Source: an uncultured Oscillospiraceae bacterium (GTDB lineage: Bacteria; Bacillota; Clostridia; Oscillospirales; Oscillospiraceae). From it: 64,000 nucleotides of DNA. The translations under genes and the position numbers were made by a program. This document shows positions 17,685-25,815 of this stretch, piece by piece. The notes under the pieces are model-generated. The model had not been told where the DNA came from. It saw nothing but the letters and a program-made list of their open reading frames with translations, and ran no database searches. Positions within the stretch are counted from its first letter, which is position 1. Every line of letters starts with the position of its first letter. The DNA is taken from assembly GCA_934655875.1 (NCBI GenBank), contig CAKUHB010000007.1:1-64000 (forward strand), written 5' to 3'.

Positions 17685-17713
17685 ACTATACCGGATCGCG
17701 CGAGGTGCCGCAA
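17685..17713 (-). promoter_or_regulatory. Candidate promoter of the cbi operon
   Basis: Minus-strand TTGCGG (17708-17713) and TATAGT (17685-17690), 17-base spacer. The -35 match is weak. Confidence 0.35.
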
Positions 17714-17759
17714 GCTCCCCTGGGGGATATTTCGATAAAAAAGTACGGGTAAATTTTCG

Positions 17760-18812
17760 CTATGTCGCCCGTTCCGGCTCCCAGAACATGCGGAAGGCCG
17801 TCGGCAGGGCGATGTCCTGCGCGAACCGTGCGCCGTCGACCCAGGTGAGATCGCCGCCCGGCGCGGCCACGCGGATATAATAGCAGCGCATGTTCCATTC
17901 CACGTGGGTAAACACATGCGTGCGCTCGATCGTTTTCAGCAGCTCCTCCGGCGCAAGCCCCCACTGCTCCAGAAGTGCGAGCGCCTGCTGCGCCGTGCGC
18001 TTCCCTTGCACGTTTGGAAGCTCCCACAGCCCGGCAAGCAAGCCCTTCTCCGGCCGCTTCCGCACGGCGTACTGCCCGCCGCAGGACAAAAAGAACACGG
18101 TCTTTTCCTCCTGCCGCCGGGGCTTTTGCGCTTCCTTGACCGGGAGCGTATCCCATGTGCCGCTTATCTTCGCCCGGCAGACGCCGTACAGCGGGCATTC
18201 GGCGCACCGCGGCGCGCCGTTCGGCACGCACACGCACGCGCCCAGCTCCATGAGTGCCTGCGTCAGCGTCCCGCGCCGGCCTGCGTGCTGCGCATAGAGC
18301 GGGCGGAGCGCGGCTTCATAGTCTTTTTTGACGGATTGCTTTGTGACCGGGGAAAAATCCTCCGTCACGCGGGACAGAACCCGCAGCACATTCCCGTCCA
18401 CGGCAGGCGTGGGCGCGTCAAAGCAGATGGACGCGATCGCGCCCGCGGTATAATCGCCGACGCCGGGCAGCGTGCGGATGGCGTCATAGCTTTGCGGGAA
18501 GGCGCCGCCGTGCTCTTCTTCGATCCGCTGCGCCGCCTTTTGCAGGTTGCGCACGCGGGAGTAATAGCCAAGTCCCTCCCAGAGCTTTGTGAGCCGGTCC
18601 GGCGCGCAGGCGGCAAGCGCTGCGATGGTGGGCAGCTCGGCCAGGAACCGGGCGTAATAACCCTTCACGGCTTCCACCCGCGTCTGCTGCAGCATGATCT
18701 CCGACAGCCAGACATGATACGGCTCCCGATCCTGCCGCCACGGCAGCGCGCGGTGGCCGGTCTCATACCAGCCCAAAAGCGCCGGCGCAAGCGCCTGCGG
18801 TAAAGCTTCCAT
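17760..18812 (-). CDS. mutY: A/G-specific adenine glycosylase
   Basis: 350 residues from ATG 18812, which follows GGGGGCCTGTGCGGA; a TTG nine codons earlier lacks a ribosome site. LPWRQDREPYHVWLSEIMLQ is the MutY N-terminus with catalytic Glu. LPGVGDYTAGAI is the helix-hairpin-helix, followed by the catalytic Asp in PAVDGNVLRVL. The 4Fe-4S cysteines are in CVPNGAPRCAECPLYGVC. A C-terminal NUDIX-like domain recognises 8-oxoG. It removes adenine mispaired with 8-oxoguanine. Confidence 0.95.
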   Translation of the reverse strand: MEALPQALAPALLGWYETGHRALPWRQDREPYHVWLSEIMLQQTRVEAVKGYYARFLAELPTIAALAACAPDRLTKLWEGLGYYSRVRNLQKAAQRIEEEHGGAFPQSYDAIRTLPGVGDYTAGAIASICFDAPTPAVDGNVLRVLSRVTEDFSPVTKQSVKKDYEAALRPLYAQHAGRRGTLTQALMELGACVCVPNGAPRCAECPLYGVCRAKISGTWDTLPVKEAQKPRRQEEKTVFFLSCGGQYAVRKRPEKGLLAGLWELPNVQGKRTAQQALALLEQWGLAPEELLKTIERTHVFTHVEWNMRCYYIRVAAPGGDLTWVDGARFAQDIALPTAFRMFWEPERAT

Positions 18813-18853
18813 TCCGCACAGGCCCCCTTTTTCAGACAATTTTGAATGCCTGT

Positions 18854-18882
18854 ATTGTATGGCCTTTTCCCGCGCTTGTCAA
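18854..18882 (-). promoter_or_regulatory. Promoter of mutY
   Basis: Minus-strand TTGACA (18877-18882) and TACAAT (18854-18859), 17-base spacer. Its -35 box overlaps that of the divergent HAD promoter. Confidence 0.65.
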
Positions 18883-18904
18883 ATACGCCGGAAGACGATA
18901 TAAT
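18876..18904 (+). promoter_or_regulatory. Promoter of the HAD phosphatase operon
   Basis: TTGTCA (18876-18881) and TATAAT (18899-18904), 17-base spacer, facing away from the mutY promoter. Confidence 0.7.
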
Positions 18905-18939
18905 AAAAGGCAGTTTTATGAAAGCTTTGGAGGTAGGGA

Positions 18940-19746
18940 ATGTCCCTTGCGGAAAAACGGCTGTTCCTGCTGGACATGGACGGCACCATTTATTTAAGCG
19001 ACACGCTCTTCGACGGCACGGTGGAGTTTCTTCAGTATGTGCAGGACATCGGCGGTAAATATCTCTTTCTGACGAACAATTCCTCGCGCGGCACGGACGC
19101 GTACCTTGCAAAGCTGGCCCGGCTGGGCATCACAGCCTTCCCCGACGATTTTCTGACCAGCGCCGACGCGACGATCCGGTATCTGCATGGCCGCTATCTT
19201 CCGGATACGGTCTATTATGTCTGCGGCACCGAATCGCTCAAAAATCAGCTGCGGCTGGCGGGGCTTCGGGTGGCCGAGGAGCTGCGGGACGAGATCTCCG
19301 TTGTCCTTCTGGGCTATGATACGGAGCTGACGTATGAAAAGCTCGAGACGTGCTGCATTTTATTGAACCGCGGGGCCGATTATGTCGCGACGCACCCCGA
19401 TCTCGTCTGCCCGACGTGGTACGGCAGCGCGCCGGACTGCGGCAGCGTCATCGAGATGCTGCACACGGCCACCGGCCGCCGCCCGAAGGTCATCGGCAAG
19501 CCGCAGCCGGAGATGGCGCTGCTGGCCATGGAGAAGTTCGGCTTCTCCCCGCGCGAGACCTGCCTCATCGGCGACCGCGTCTACACCGACATTGCCTGCG
19601 GCGTGAACGCCGGGATCGACACGATCTTCGTCCTGTCGGGCGAGGGCGTGATGGACGACATTGAAAAGTATCATGTGCAGCCGACATACTGCATGCAGAA
19701 TATCCGCGAAGTCCTTACCACATTACAACAGGGGGAACCGAAATGA
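18940..19746 (+). CDS. HAD-IIA family phosphatase (NagD/AraL-like)
   Basis: 268 residues. Motif I is LLDMDGTIYLSD, motif II is FLTNNSSRG, motif III includes GKPQPEMALLAM, and motif IV is CLIGDRVYTDIACG; the C2A cap sits between. The family dephosphorylates small sugar or nucleotide phosphates, and the substrate here is unknown. The start follows GGAGGTAGGGA. It overlaps the transporter gene by 4 bases (ATGA), and GDPD follows, suggesting a role in sugar- or glycerol-phosphate salvage. Confidence 0.88.
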   Translation: MSLAEKRLFLLDMDGTIYLSDTLFDGTVEFLQYVQDIGGKYLFLTNNSSRGTDAYLAKLARLGITAFPDDFLTSADATIRYLHGRYLPDTVYYVCGTESLKNQLRLAGLRVAEELRDEISVVLLGYDTELTYEKLETCCILLNRGADYVATHPDLVCPTWYGSAPDCGSVIEMLHTATGRRPKVIGKPQPEMALLAMEKFGFSPRETCLIGDRVYTDIACGVNAGIDTIFVLSGEGVMDDIEKYHVQPTYCMQNIREVLTTLQQGEPK

Positions 19747-21077
19747 AGCTCAACAACAAGCGTACCATTCTGGTCGGTCTGGCGTTTTTGTCCATCTGCG
19801 CGTTCTGGCAGATGTATGACAGCGTCGTGCCGCTGATTTTGACGAAGACCTTCCACATGAACGAGACGTTCTCCGGCGCGATCATGGCGGCGGACAATAT
19901 TCTGGCCCTGTTCCTGCTGCCGTTCTTCGGTTCGCTTTCCGACAGGACTACGACGAAGATCGGCAAGCGCATGCCGTTCATCCTCTTCGGCACCGGCTGC
20001 GCCGTCATTCTCATGAACATCCTGCCGCTGCTGGACAACAGCTACGCGGCCGCGCCGTCGACACTCAAGACGGTCTCGTTCGTCATCGTGCTTGGCCTCC
20101 TGCTCATCGCCATGGGCACCTACCGGTCGCCCGCCGTTGCGCTGATGCCCGACGTGACGCCGAAGCCGCTGCGCTCGCGCGGCAACGCGATCATCAATCT
20201 GATGGGCGCGGTCGGCGGTATTCTGTATCTGGGCGTGGCCGCCGTGCTGTATCCCAATTCGAAGACTGCCGGGCTGGCGCACGTCAATTATCAGCCGCTG
20301 TTCATCGTCGTCTCGGCCATCATGTTCGTGGCCATCGCCGTTCTGTTCCTCACGATCAAGGAGCCGAAGCTCACCGCGGAGAACCAGGCGCTGGAAAAGG
20401 AGCATCCGGAATGGAACCTTGCCAAGGACGACGGCAGCGGCCACGAGATGCTGCCGAAGCCGGTCAAAAAGAGTCTCGGCTTCCTGCTGGCGTCGATCGC
20501 GCTGTGGTTCATCGGCTATAACGGCGTCACGACGTGGTTCTCCACGTATGTGGACGTTGTGATGGGGCAGGGCCTCGGCGGCGCGTCGACGTGCCTGCTG
20601 ATCGCGACGGCGGGCGCGATTGTCTCGTATATCCCGATCGGCTGGGTCGCGTCGAAGATCGGGCGCAGACGCACCATCCAGTGCGGCATCGTGCTGCTGG
20701 CTGTGTGCTTCTCGCTCGGCTATGTGCTGACGACCACGTTCACCTCCATCAACGCGGTCATGTTCATCGTCTTCGCGCTCGTCGGTCTTGCGTGGGCCGC
20801 CATCAACGTCAACTCGCTCCCCATGGTCGTGGAGATGTGCAAGGGCTCCGATATCGGCAAATTCACCGGCTATTACTACACCGCTTCCATGGCCGCGCAG
20901 GTCGTGACGCCCGTCGTGGCGGGCACGCTCATGCGGAATATCGACTACCGCGTGCTGTTCCCGTATGCCGCGCTCTTCGTCGCGCTCAGCTTCGTCACCA
21001 TGCTCTTTGTCCATCATGGCGATGTAAAGTCCGAAGCGAAAAAGGGACTGGAAGCCTTTGAGGAAATGGATGACTAA
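19743..21077 (+). CDS. MFS transporter, SLC45-like sugar carrier
   Basis: 444 residues with about 12 hydrophobic segments. FFGSLSDRTTTKIGKRMPFI is the loop 2-3 MFS motif, and YRSPAVALMPDVTP is typical of the SLC45/GPH-related disaccharide carriers. GRRRTIQCGI is the equivalent loop in the second half. It likely moves a sugar or glycoside with a cation. It is translationally coupled to the HAD phosphatase and is followed 18 bases later by GDPD. Substrate cannot be named from sequence alone. Confidence 0.82.
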   Translation: MKLNNKRTILVGLAFLSICAFWQMYDSVVPLILTKTFHMNETFSGAIMAADNILALFLLPFFGSLSDRTTTKIGKRMPFILFGTGCAVILMNILPLLDNSYAAAPSTLKTVSFVIVLGLLLIAMGTYRSPAVALMPDVTPKPLRSRGNAIINLMGAVGGILYLGVAAVLYPNSKTAGLAHVNYQPLFIVVSAIMFVAIAVLFLTIKEPKLTAENQALEKEHPEWNLAKDDGSGHEMLPKPVKKSLGFLLASIALWFIGYNGVTTWFSTYVDVVMGQGLGGASTCLLIATAGAIVSYIPIGWVASKIGRRRTIQCGIVLLAVCFSLGYVLTTTFTSINAVMFIVFALVGLAWAAINVNSLPMVVEMCKGSDIGKFTGYYYTASMAAQVVTPVVAGTLMRNIDYRVLFPYAALFVALSFVTMLFVHHGDVKSEAKKGLEAFEEMDD

Positions 21078-21095
21078 ACAGAAAGAAGTCTTATC

Positions 21096-21920
21096 ATGCT
21101 GACAATTTGTATCATTCTGATCGTCCTTCTGGCGCTCGACCTGCTGTTCACGCTGGCGCTGCGCTGCCGGAAGGGACATGAAAAGTGGACGCTGCTCAAA
21201 AAATACCGCTACGCCCACCGCGGCTTCCATGACAAGCCGCAGATCCCGGAAAATTCGCTTCCGGCCTTCCGCCGGGCGATCGAGCACGGCTTCGGCGCGG
21301 AGCTGGACGTGCATCTGCTGAAGGATGGCACGCTGGCCGTGTTCCACGACTCCGATCTCCGGCGCTGCACCGGCACCGACGGGCAGATCGAGGATCTGAC
21401 GCTGGAGGAACTCAAGCAGCTGCGGCTGGAGGGCACGGACGAGCAGATCCCGACCTTTGACGAGGTGCTTGCCCTGTTTGAGACGGCAACGCCCCTCATC
21501 ATCGAGCTGAAGACTGCGCGCGGCAACCATATGGCGCTCGCCAAGGCCGTCTGCGAGCGGCTGGATACGTACAAGGGCGAATACTGCATCGAGTCGTTCG
21601 ACCCCTTTGCGCTTATCGATGTCAAAAAGCTCCGGCCGGAGATCTGCCGCGGCCAGCTCTCCATGAACTTTGAAAAGGACAAGGCCGGGCTGCCGTGGTA
21701 CAAGCGGTTCATCGCCGGGAATCTGCTTCTCAACTTCCTGACTGTCCCGGATTTCATTGCGTACAAGTTTGAAGACCGCAGAAGCTACTGCCTGCGGAGC
21801 GCCGTGCGCGTCTGGGGCGCGCAGGAGGTCAACTGGACGATCCGAAAAAAGGAGGATCTGCTCGCCTGCGAAGCTGCCGGCGGGATCCCCATTTTCGAAT
21901 GCTTTGACCCGGAAGCATAA
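21096..21920 (+). CDS. Glycerophosphodiester phosphodiesterase, membrane-anchored
   Basis: 274 residues. One N-terminal transmembrane helix (about 4-22) is followed by a GDPD TIM barrel with AHRGFHDK, ENSLPAFRRAIEHG, ELDVHLLKDGTLAVFHD and a metal Glu in IIELKT. It hydrolyses glycerophosphodiesters to sn-glycerol 3-phosphate and an alcohol; the anchor suggests action at the membrane surface. Last gene of the HAD-MFS-GDPD unit. Confidence 0.92.
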   Translation: MLTICIILIVLLALDLLFTLALRCRKGHEKWTLLKKYRYAHRGFHDKPQIPENSLPAFRRAIEHGFGAELDVHLLKDGTLAVFHDSDLRRCTGTDGQIEDLTLEELKQLRLEGTDEQIPTFDEVLALFETATPLIIELKTARGNHMALAKAVCERLDTYKGEYCIESFDPFALIDVKKLRPEICRGQLSMNFEKDKAGLPWYKRFIAGNLLLNFLTVPDFIAYKFEDRRSYCLRSAVRVWGAQEVNWTIRKKEDLLACEAAGGIPIFECFDPEA

Positions 21921-21927
21921 AAACAGA

Positions 21928-21970
21928 ACCGCCAGCCTGTGTTCAAAAACAGGCTGGCGGTCTTGTTTTC
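21928..21970 (+). terminator. Terminator after GDPD, shared with the exonuclease gene
   Basis: ACCGCCAGCCTGT (21928-21940) pairs with ACAGGCTGGCGGT (21949-21961), followed by CTTGTTTTC. It lies between converging genes. Confidence 0.85.
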
Positions 21971-21971
21971 G

Positions 21972-22955
21972 TTATGAGCCTTTCGGTTCTGCGGGCTTGG
22001 CCTTGACGCGGGCGGTTTTGCGCCTGCGCGGGCGTCTGGGGCGCGGCTTGTCGGAGAGTGCGGCGTAGCTCTTGCAGACCTGCTCGGTCGGCTCGTAGAC
22101 GAGACGGCTGACGCGCAGTGCGTCCTCCTCGCGCACAAGGCGGACACGGATATAAAAATCTCCGTCCTTCTCACAGTGCGCCTTGGACAGATACCGCCGG
22201 CCCTGCTGGGCGTACCATTTCCCGGCACTCATCTGCCCGCCGCAGACGGGGCAGACATTTTCCTTTGCACTCATCGCGCCGAGCGCGGCGGTCTTATCCG
22301 CATAGCCGTGGAACACGGCGCGGCCGATGCAGCCGGGCAGCTCCGCGCCGTGGAAGCCGTTTTCATGCGCCTGCACGGCGGCTTCATATGCGGCGATCCC
22401 CTCGGCCAGACGCAGCCGCTGGCAGACGAGCGCCGTGTGGTAAGCGTCGCCCAGCGCGTCGTGGGCGGCGCGGGTCGGGGCAATGTCCATCATCTGCATG
22501 GCGGTCGAAAGCGCCTTCTGCGCGCCGGAGCCGTCGGTCTGGGCGTTGAAGATGAGCTGCGCGTTGTACCAGCGAGCCGCCCAGCTGTCGTCCAGCCCGA
22601 ACACCGTGAGATTTTCCCGCAGGACGGTAATGTCGTCAAAGCCCCAGGTCAAAAACACGCAGTCATCCCCGCACCACGCGCAGAACTGCGCTGCGGCCTC
22701 GGGGAAGCTCACGCCCTTTTCACGCAGGATGCTGTCGCGGATACCGGTGAGTGAAGCGACCTTGTGATTCATTTTTTTATAATATTTTGGCCGGATCAGG
22801 ATCTGGAACTCGTCTTCCACCTGCTGCCCCTCGGTCATGCGCACGGCGCCGATCTGCACGATCTCGCCGCGCAGCGGCGACGGCAGCTGCTTTTTCGCGC
22901 TGTAAGAGCCGGGCCACGGCTGGTTCCACTCCATATCCAGAATGATATACTGCAT
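21972..22955 (-). CDS. DEDDh 3'-5' exonuclease-like protein with C-terminal zinc-type motif
   Basis: 327 residues from ATG 22955 after AAGGAGTCTGACAGT. The exonuclease domain shows ILDMEWNQP (first D and E), FLTWGFDDITVL, and AAHDALGDAYHT (His and last Asp), as in KapD/ERI-1-like RNases. After about residue 210 comes VCPVCGGQ with later Cys/His residues that could bind zinc, then a basic Arg/Lys/Pro tail typical of nucleic-acid contact. Substrate (RNA or DNA) is not known. Confidence 0.8.
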   Translation of the reverse strand: MQYIILDMEWNQPWPGSYSAKKQLPSPLRGEIVQIGAVRMTEGQQVEDEFQILIRPKYYKKMNHKVASLTGIRDSILREKGVSFPEAAAQFCAWCGDDCVFLTWGFDDITVLRENLTVFGLDDSWAARWYNAQLIFNAQTDGSGAQKALSTAMQMMDIAPTRAAHDALGDAYHTALVCQRLRLAEGIAAYEAAVQAHENGFHGAELPGCIGRAVFHGYADKTAALGAMSAKENVCPVCGGQMSAGKWYAQQGRRYLSKAHCEKDGDFYIRVRLVREEDALRVSRLVYEPTEQVCKSYAALSDKPRPRRPRRRKTARVKAKPAEPKGS

Positions 22956-23073
22956 ACTGTCAGACTCCTTTTGCTGTCCGTCTTGTATGGTATCATAAAC
23001 TCGGCGGGCTGTAAACAAAAAAACGTCTCCCGCATAGAATATGCCAGCAAATCAGGAAGGCAGGCGCAAAAAT

Positions 23074-23829
23074 ATGCCATTTTTATTCTTAAGCCCGTCC
23101 ACGCAGTACTTTAATCCCTACGTCACGACCGGCGATGAGCGCTACTGGATGAATCAGCTGGCCGACCGCATGGAGCCGTATCTGCACGCGAGCGGCATCA
23201 ACGTCACGCGGAATAACCCGGACGGCAGCGCGGCGCAGTCCATCCGCGATTCCAACGCTGTGGGGCCGGATTTTCACCTGGCTTTGCACTCCAACGCCGG
23301 GCCGGACGCGCTGGCCGGGACGCTGCGCGGGATCGACGCGTATTATTATCCCACGAGCGAAGCGGGGCTTCGCATGGCGAACATCATGGTCGACAACCTG
23401 AAGCCCATCTACCCGCTTCCAGAGCGGGTGCAGGCGCGGCCGTCCGTGCTCATCGGCGAGCTGCGCCGCACGCGCGCGCCGGCGGTTCTGCTGGAGCTAG
23501 GCTACCATGATAATACAGAGGACGCAGACTGGCTGACCGGAAATCTGGACGCGGTCGCCCGCGCTGTGAGCCTTGGCGTGACGGAATATTTCGGTGTTCC
23601 ATTTCTTACGCCGGGCGATACCTTTGAAGCCGAAGCCGCCGGTGCGGACGGATACCTGCTCCTGCGCAGCTATCCGCAGACGGACGCCGCCGTCCTCGCC
23701 CAGCTGCCGAACGGCACGCCTGTCACAGTTCTGGGGGACTTTGACAGCTGGTACACCGTGCAGGCCGGTGACCTGTACGGCTTCGCGCCGGTCTCTGATG
23801 TTCAGCTTGCAGTCACTCCTCTCGCATAG
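23074..23829 (+). CDS. N-acetylmuramoyl-L-alanine amidase with SH3-like tail
   Basis: 251 residues from ATG 23074 after AGGAAGG; an earlier ATG at 23041 lacks a ribosome site. The Amidase_3 fold is supported by DFHLALHSNAG (zinc His and HSN motif) and VLLELGYHDN (catalytic Glu). The usual first HxxE zinc region is replaced by a shortened N-terminus (NPYVTTGDERYWMN), so one zinc ligand must be re-identified. The C-terminal 60 residues resemble a bacterial SH3 domain. No signal peptide: a cytoplasmic or mother-cell role, such as spore cortex work, is possible. Confidence 0.78.
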   Translation: MPFLFLSPSTQYFNPYVTTGDERYWMNQLADRMEPYLHASGINVTRNNPDGSAAQSIRDSNAVGPDFHLALHSNAGPDALAGTLRGIDAYYYPTSEAGLRMANIMVDNLKPIYPLPERVQARPSVLIGELRRTRAPAVLLELGYHDNTEDADWLTGNLDAVARAVSLGVTEYFGVPFLTPGDTFEAEAAGADGYLLLRSYPQTDAAVLAQLPNGTPVTVLGDFDSWYTVQAGDLYGFAPVSDVQLAVTPLA

Positions 23830-23859
23830 CTCAAAAAGCCGGGATATCCCGGCTTTTGA
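23830..23859 (+). terminator. Terminator after the amidase
   Basis: CTCAAAAAGCCGGGATA and TATCCCGGCTTTTGAG form a near-perfect palindrome with the T run inside the 3' arm. Confidence 0.8.
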
Positions 23860-24130
23860 GACTGTCGAAAAACATTCTTGCTCGTTTTTGCTGAAAATCT
23901 TCTGATTCGCTTGTAGGGGACTGCCTATCTTCGGCGCTAAGAGCCGCGCTGCGCGCGGTTGCGCCTCGAAACTAGCCTGCGGGCGTCGCATCGTCCCGGC
24001 AGAGCAGGCCGATTATTCGGAAGTTTGCGGCAAATTCGTAACCGCTCTCGGGCCGATGTGGGCATCGGCCCCTACACGGACGGCGCATGTCTCGTACTGC
24101 TTCACAAAAATTGGTTTTTTCGGCACTTTT
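23860..24130. other. Non-coding stretch with a short GC hairpin repeat
   Basis: There is no gene between the amidase terminator and the metal transporter. The only clear structure is GGGCCGATG (24050-24058) pairing with CATCGGCCC (24063-24071). This short hairpin resembles dispersed repeats that I recall from related gut Firmicutes, though I could not check that. GCGCTGCGCGC near 23945 is also self-complementary. Confidence 0.5.
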
Positions 24131-24148
24131 ATTTTATCGCTTGACAGC

Positions 24149-24166
24149 TTCGTTATAATTAAAGAA
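24149..24166 (+). promoter_or_regulatory. Candidate metalloregulator operator upstream of the Znu operon
   Basis: TTCGTTATAATTAAAGAA is an imperfect inverted repeat (12 of 18 positions symmetric) covering a TATAAT just upstream of the ribosome site. Fur/Zur-family sites have this AT-rich dyad form. It is a suggestion only. Confidence 0.3.
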
Positions 24167-24196
24167 AACACCTGAAATTTGAAAGGGAACCCTTTT

Positions 24197-25057
24197 ATGA
24201 GAAAACGGATCTTTGCCGCGGCGCTGGCACTGGTGCTTCTTTGCGCGGGGCTTGGCGGCTGCGCGGCGCGGCAGGCAGAGCACGTGGACGTACTGGCCAC
24301 GACCGCACCGGTGTGGAGCATGACGCAGGCGCTGCTGGAAGGCACCGGATTGACCTGCGGCCGCGTCATTACGGAAAGCGTCTCCTGCCTGCACGACTAT
24401 ACGCTGACCGTTGCCCAGATGGAGAAGGTCGGGCAGGCCGACGTCGTGGTTTTGAACGGCCTTGGACTGGAGGATTTTATGGAGGACGCCCTCCGGACGG
24501 CGAAGGCCGTCGTCACGGCGTCCGACGGCGTCCAGACGCTGCCCGGCGAGGATGGCGAAGACCCGCACATCTGGCTCGATCCCGCGAACTGCATCCGCAT
24601 GTGCCGCAATATCGCGGACGGCCTTTCCGCTATTTATCCGGACAAGCAGGAGATGATCGCGCAGAATCTCCAGACCGTCACCGCGGCCTATGAAGCCGCG
24701 CAGGCCTATGGCGAGGATGCACTGCGGGAGCTGCGGTGCCGGAAGCTTGTGACGTTCCACGATGGCTTTTCCTATTTCGCCCGCGCGTTTGGTCTTGAGA
24801 TCGCCGCGGCCATGGAAATTGAGCACGGCAGCGAGCCGTCCGCCCGGGAAATCGAAGACGTCATTCATATCGTGGAGGAGAACGCGCTGCCCGCCGTCTT
24901 TGACGAGGAAAACGGCGAAAGCCTGACTGCCGAGACCGTCGCGCGGCAGACCGGGGCGAAGCTCTATACGCTCACCATGGGCATGGGCGAGGGCGAAATG
25001 GGCTGCACGGACGCAATTTACCGGAATATTAACACCATTCGGGAGGCGCTGGGATGA
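24197..25057 (+). CDS. Zinc/manganese ABC transporter substrate-binding lipoprotein (ZnuA-like)
   Basis: 286 residues from ATG 24197 after AAGGGAACCCTTTT. A lipoprotein signal peptide ends at GLGGC. Cluster A-I metal ligands are apparent: His in SCLHDYTLT, His in DPHIWLDP, His in VTFHDGFSYFARAFGL, and an acidic residue in FDEENGES. The His-rich loop of true ZnuA is missing, so Zn2+ or Mn2+ are both possible. It overlaps the ATPase gene by 4 bases. Confidence 0.9.
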   Translation: MRKRIFAAALALVLLCAGLGGCAARQAEHVDVLATTAPVWSMTQALLEGTGLTCGRVITESVSCLHDYTLTVAQMEKVGQADVVVLNGLGLEDFMEDALRTAKAVVTASDGVQTLPGEDGEDPHIWLDPANCIRMCRNIADGLSAIYPDKQEMIAQNLQTVTAAYEAAQAYGEDALRELRCRKLVTFHDGFSYFARAFGLEIAAAMEIEHGSEPSAREIEDVIHIVEENALPAVFDEENGESLTAETVARQTGAKLYTLTMGMGEGEMGCTDAIYRNINTIREALG

Positions 25058-25815
25058 TACCGCATACACATCCGCATACAGGCGATTGCAGCCATGCCTG
25101 CTGCCTGAAAATCGAACACCTGTCCGTCCATATCGGCGGCGACACCATTCTGGACGATATCAACCTGCACATGCACTGCGGACAGATGGTCGCGCTCATC
25201 GGCCCGAACGGCGCGGGCAAATCGACGCTCATCCGCGCCATTCTCGGCCAGCGGGAATATGAGGGCAAGATCACCTTCCACGCCGCCGACGGCGAGCAGA
25301 CGAAGCTGCGCATCGGCTACGTGCCGCAGAGCCCGGCCTTTGACCGCGGCGATCCGGTGAGCGTCATGGATCTGTTCACCTGCTGCATTTTTAAGCGTCC
25401 GGCCTTTCTCCGGCCGACGAAGGCCATGCGGGAGAAGGTTCTGGAATGCCTGTCCAACGTCCACGGCGAAGCGCTCATCGACAAGCGCATCGGCGCGCTG
25501 TCGGGCGGCGAATTGCAGCGGGTGCTGCTGGCGCTGGCGCTGGAGCCGATGCCGAACATTCTCATTCTCGATGAGCCGCTCTCGGGCGTGGACGTGGAGG
25601 GCATGAGCCTTCTCATGGACATGCTCGACGAGATCCGCAAAAAATTTGACCTGTCGATCCTCATGACGACGCACGATTTTTCCATGCTGGAGCGGTACTG
25701 CGATCAGGTCGTGCTGCTGCAGGGGAAGATCCTCCGGCGCGGCACGCCGCTGGATGTGCTCTCGTCCGACGAGTTCGCGCAGGCATTCCGCATGGGAGGA
25801 GGTGCGCAGCTATGA
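25054..25815 (+). CDS. Metal ABC transporter ATP-binding protein (ZnuC-like)
   Basis: 253 residues. Walker A is GPNGAGKST, the Q-loop is YVPQSPAF, the signature is LSGGELQRV, and Walker B is ILILDEPLSGVD, with H-loop THDFSM. Before the ATPase domain sits a short His/Cys-rich leader, MIPHTHPHTGDCSHACC, which could bind metal and is not part of the ABC fold. It is coupled to both neighbours by 4-base overlaps. Confidence 0.93.
   Translation: MIPHTHPHTGDCSHACCLKIEHLSVHIGGDTILDDINLHMHCGQMVALIGPNGAGKSTLIRAILGQREYEGKITFHAADGEQTKLRIGYVPQSPAFDRGDPVSVMDLFTCCIFKRPAFLRPTKAMREKVLECLSNVHGEALIDKRIGALSGGELQRVLLALALEPMPNILILDEPLSGVDVEGMSLLMDMLDEIRKKFDLSILMTTHDFSMLERYCDQVVLLQGKILRRGTPLDVLSSDEFAQAFRMGGGAQL

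Noticed and set aside
17653..17759. Cobalamin or NiCo riboswitch upstream of cbiMN
   Set aside because: The gap is only 107 bases and I could not find a B12 box or the NiCo four-way junction motifs.
24141..24159. TTGACA and TATAAT as a promoter pair upstream of the Znu operon
   Set aside because: They are separated by only 7 bases, far from the usual 16-18.
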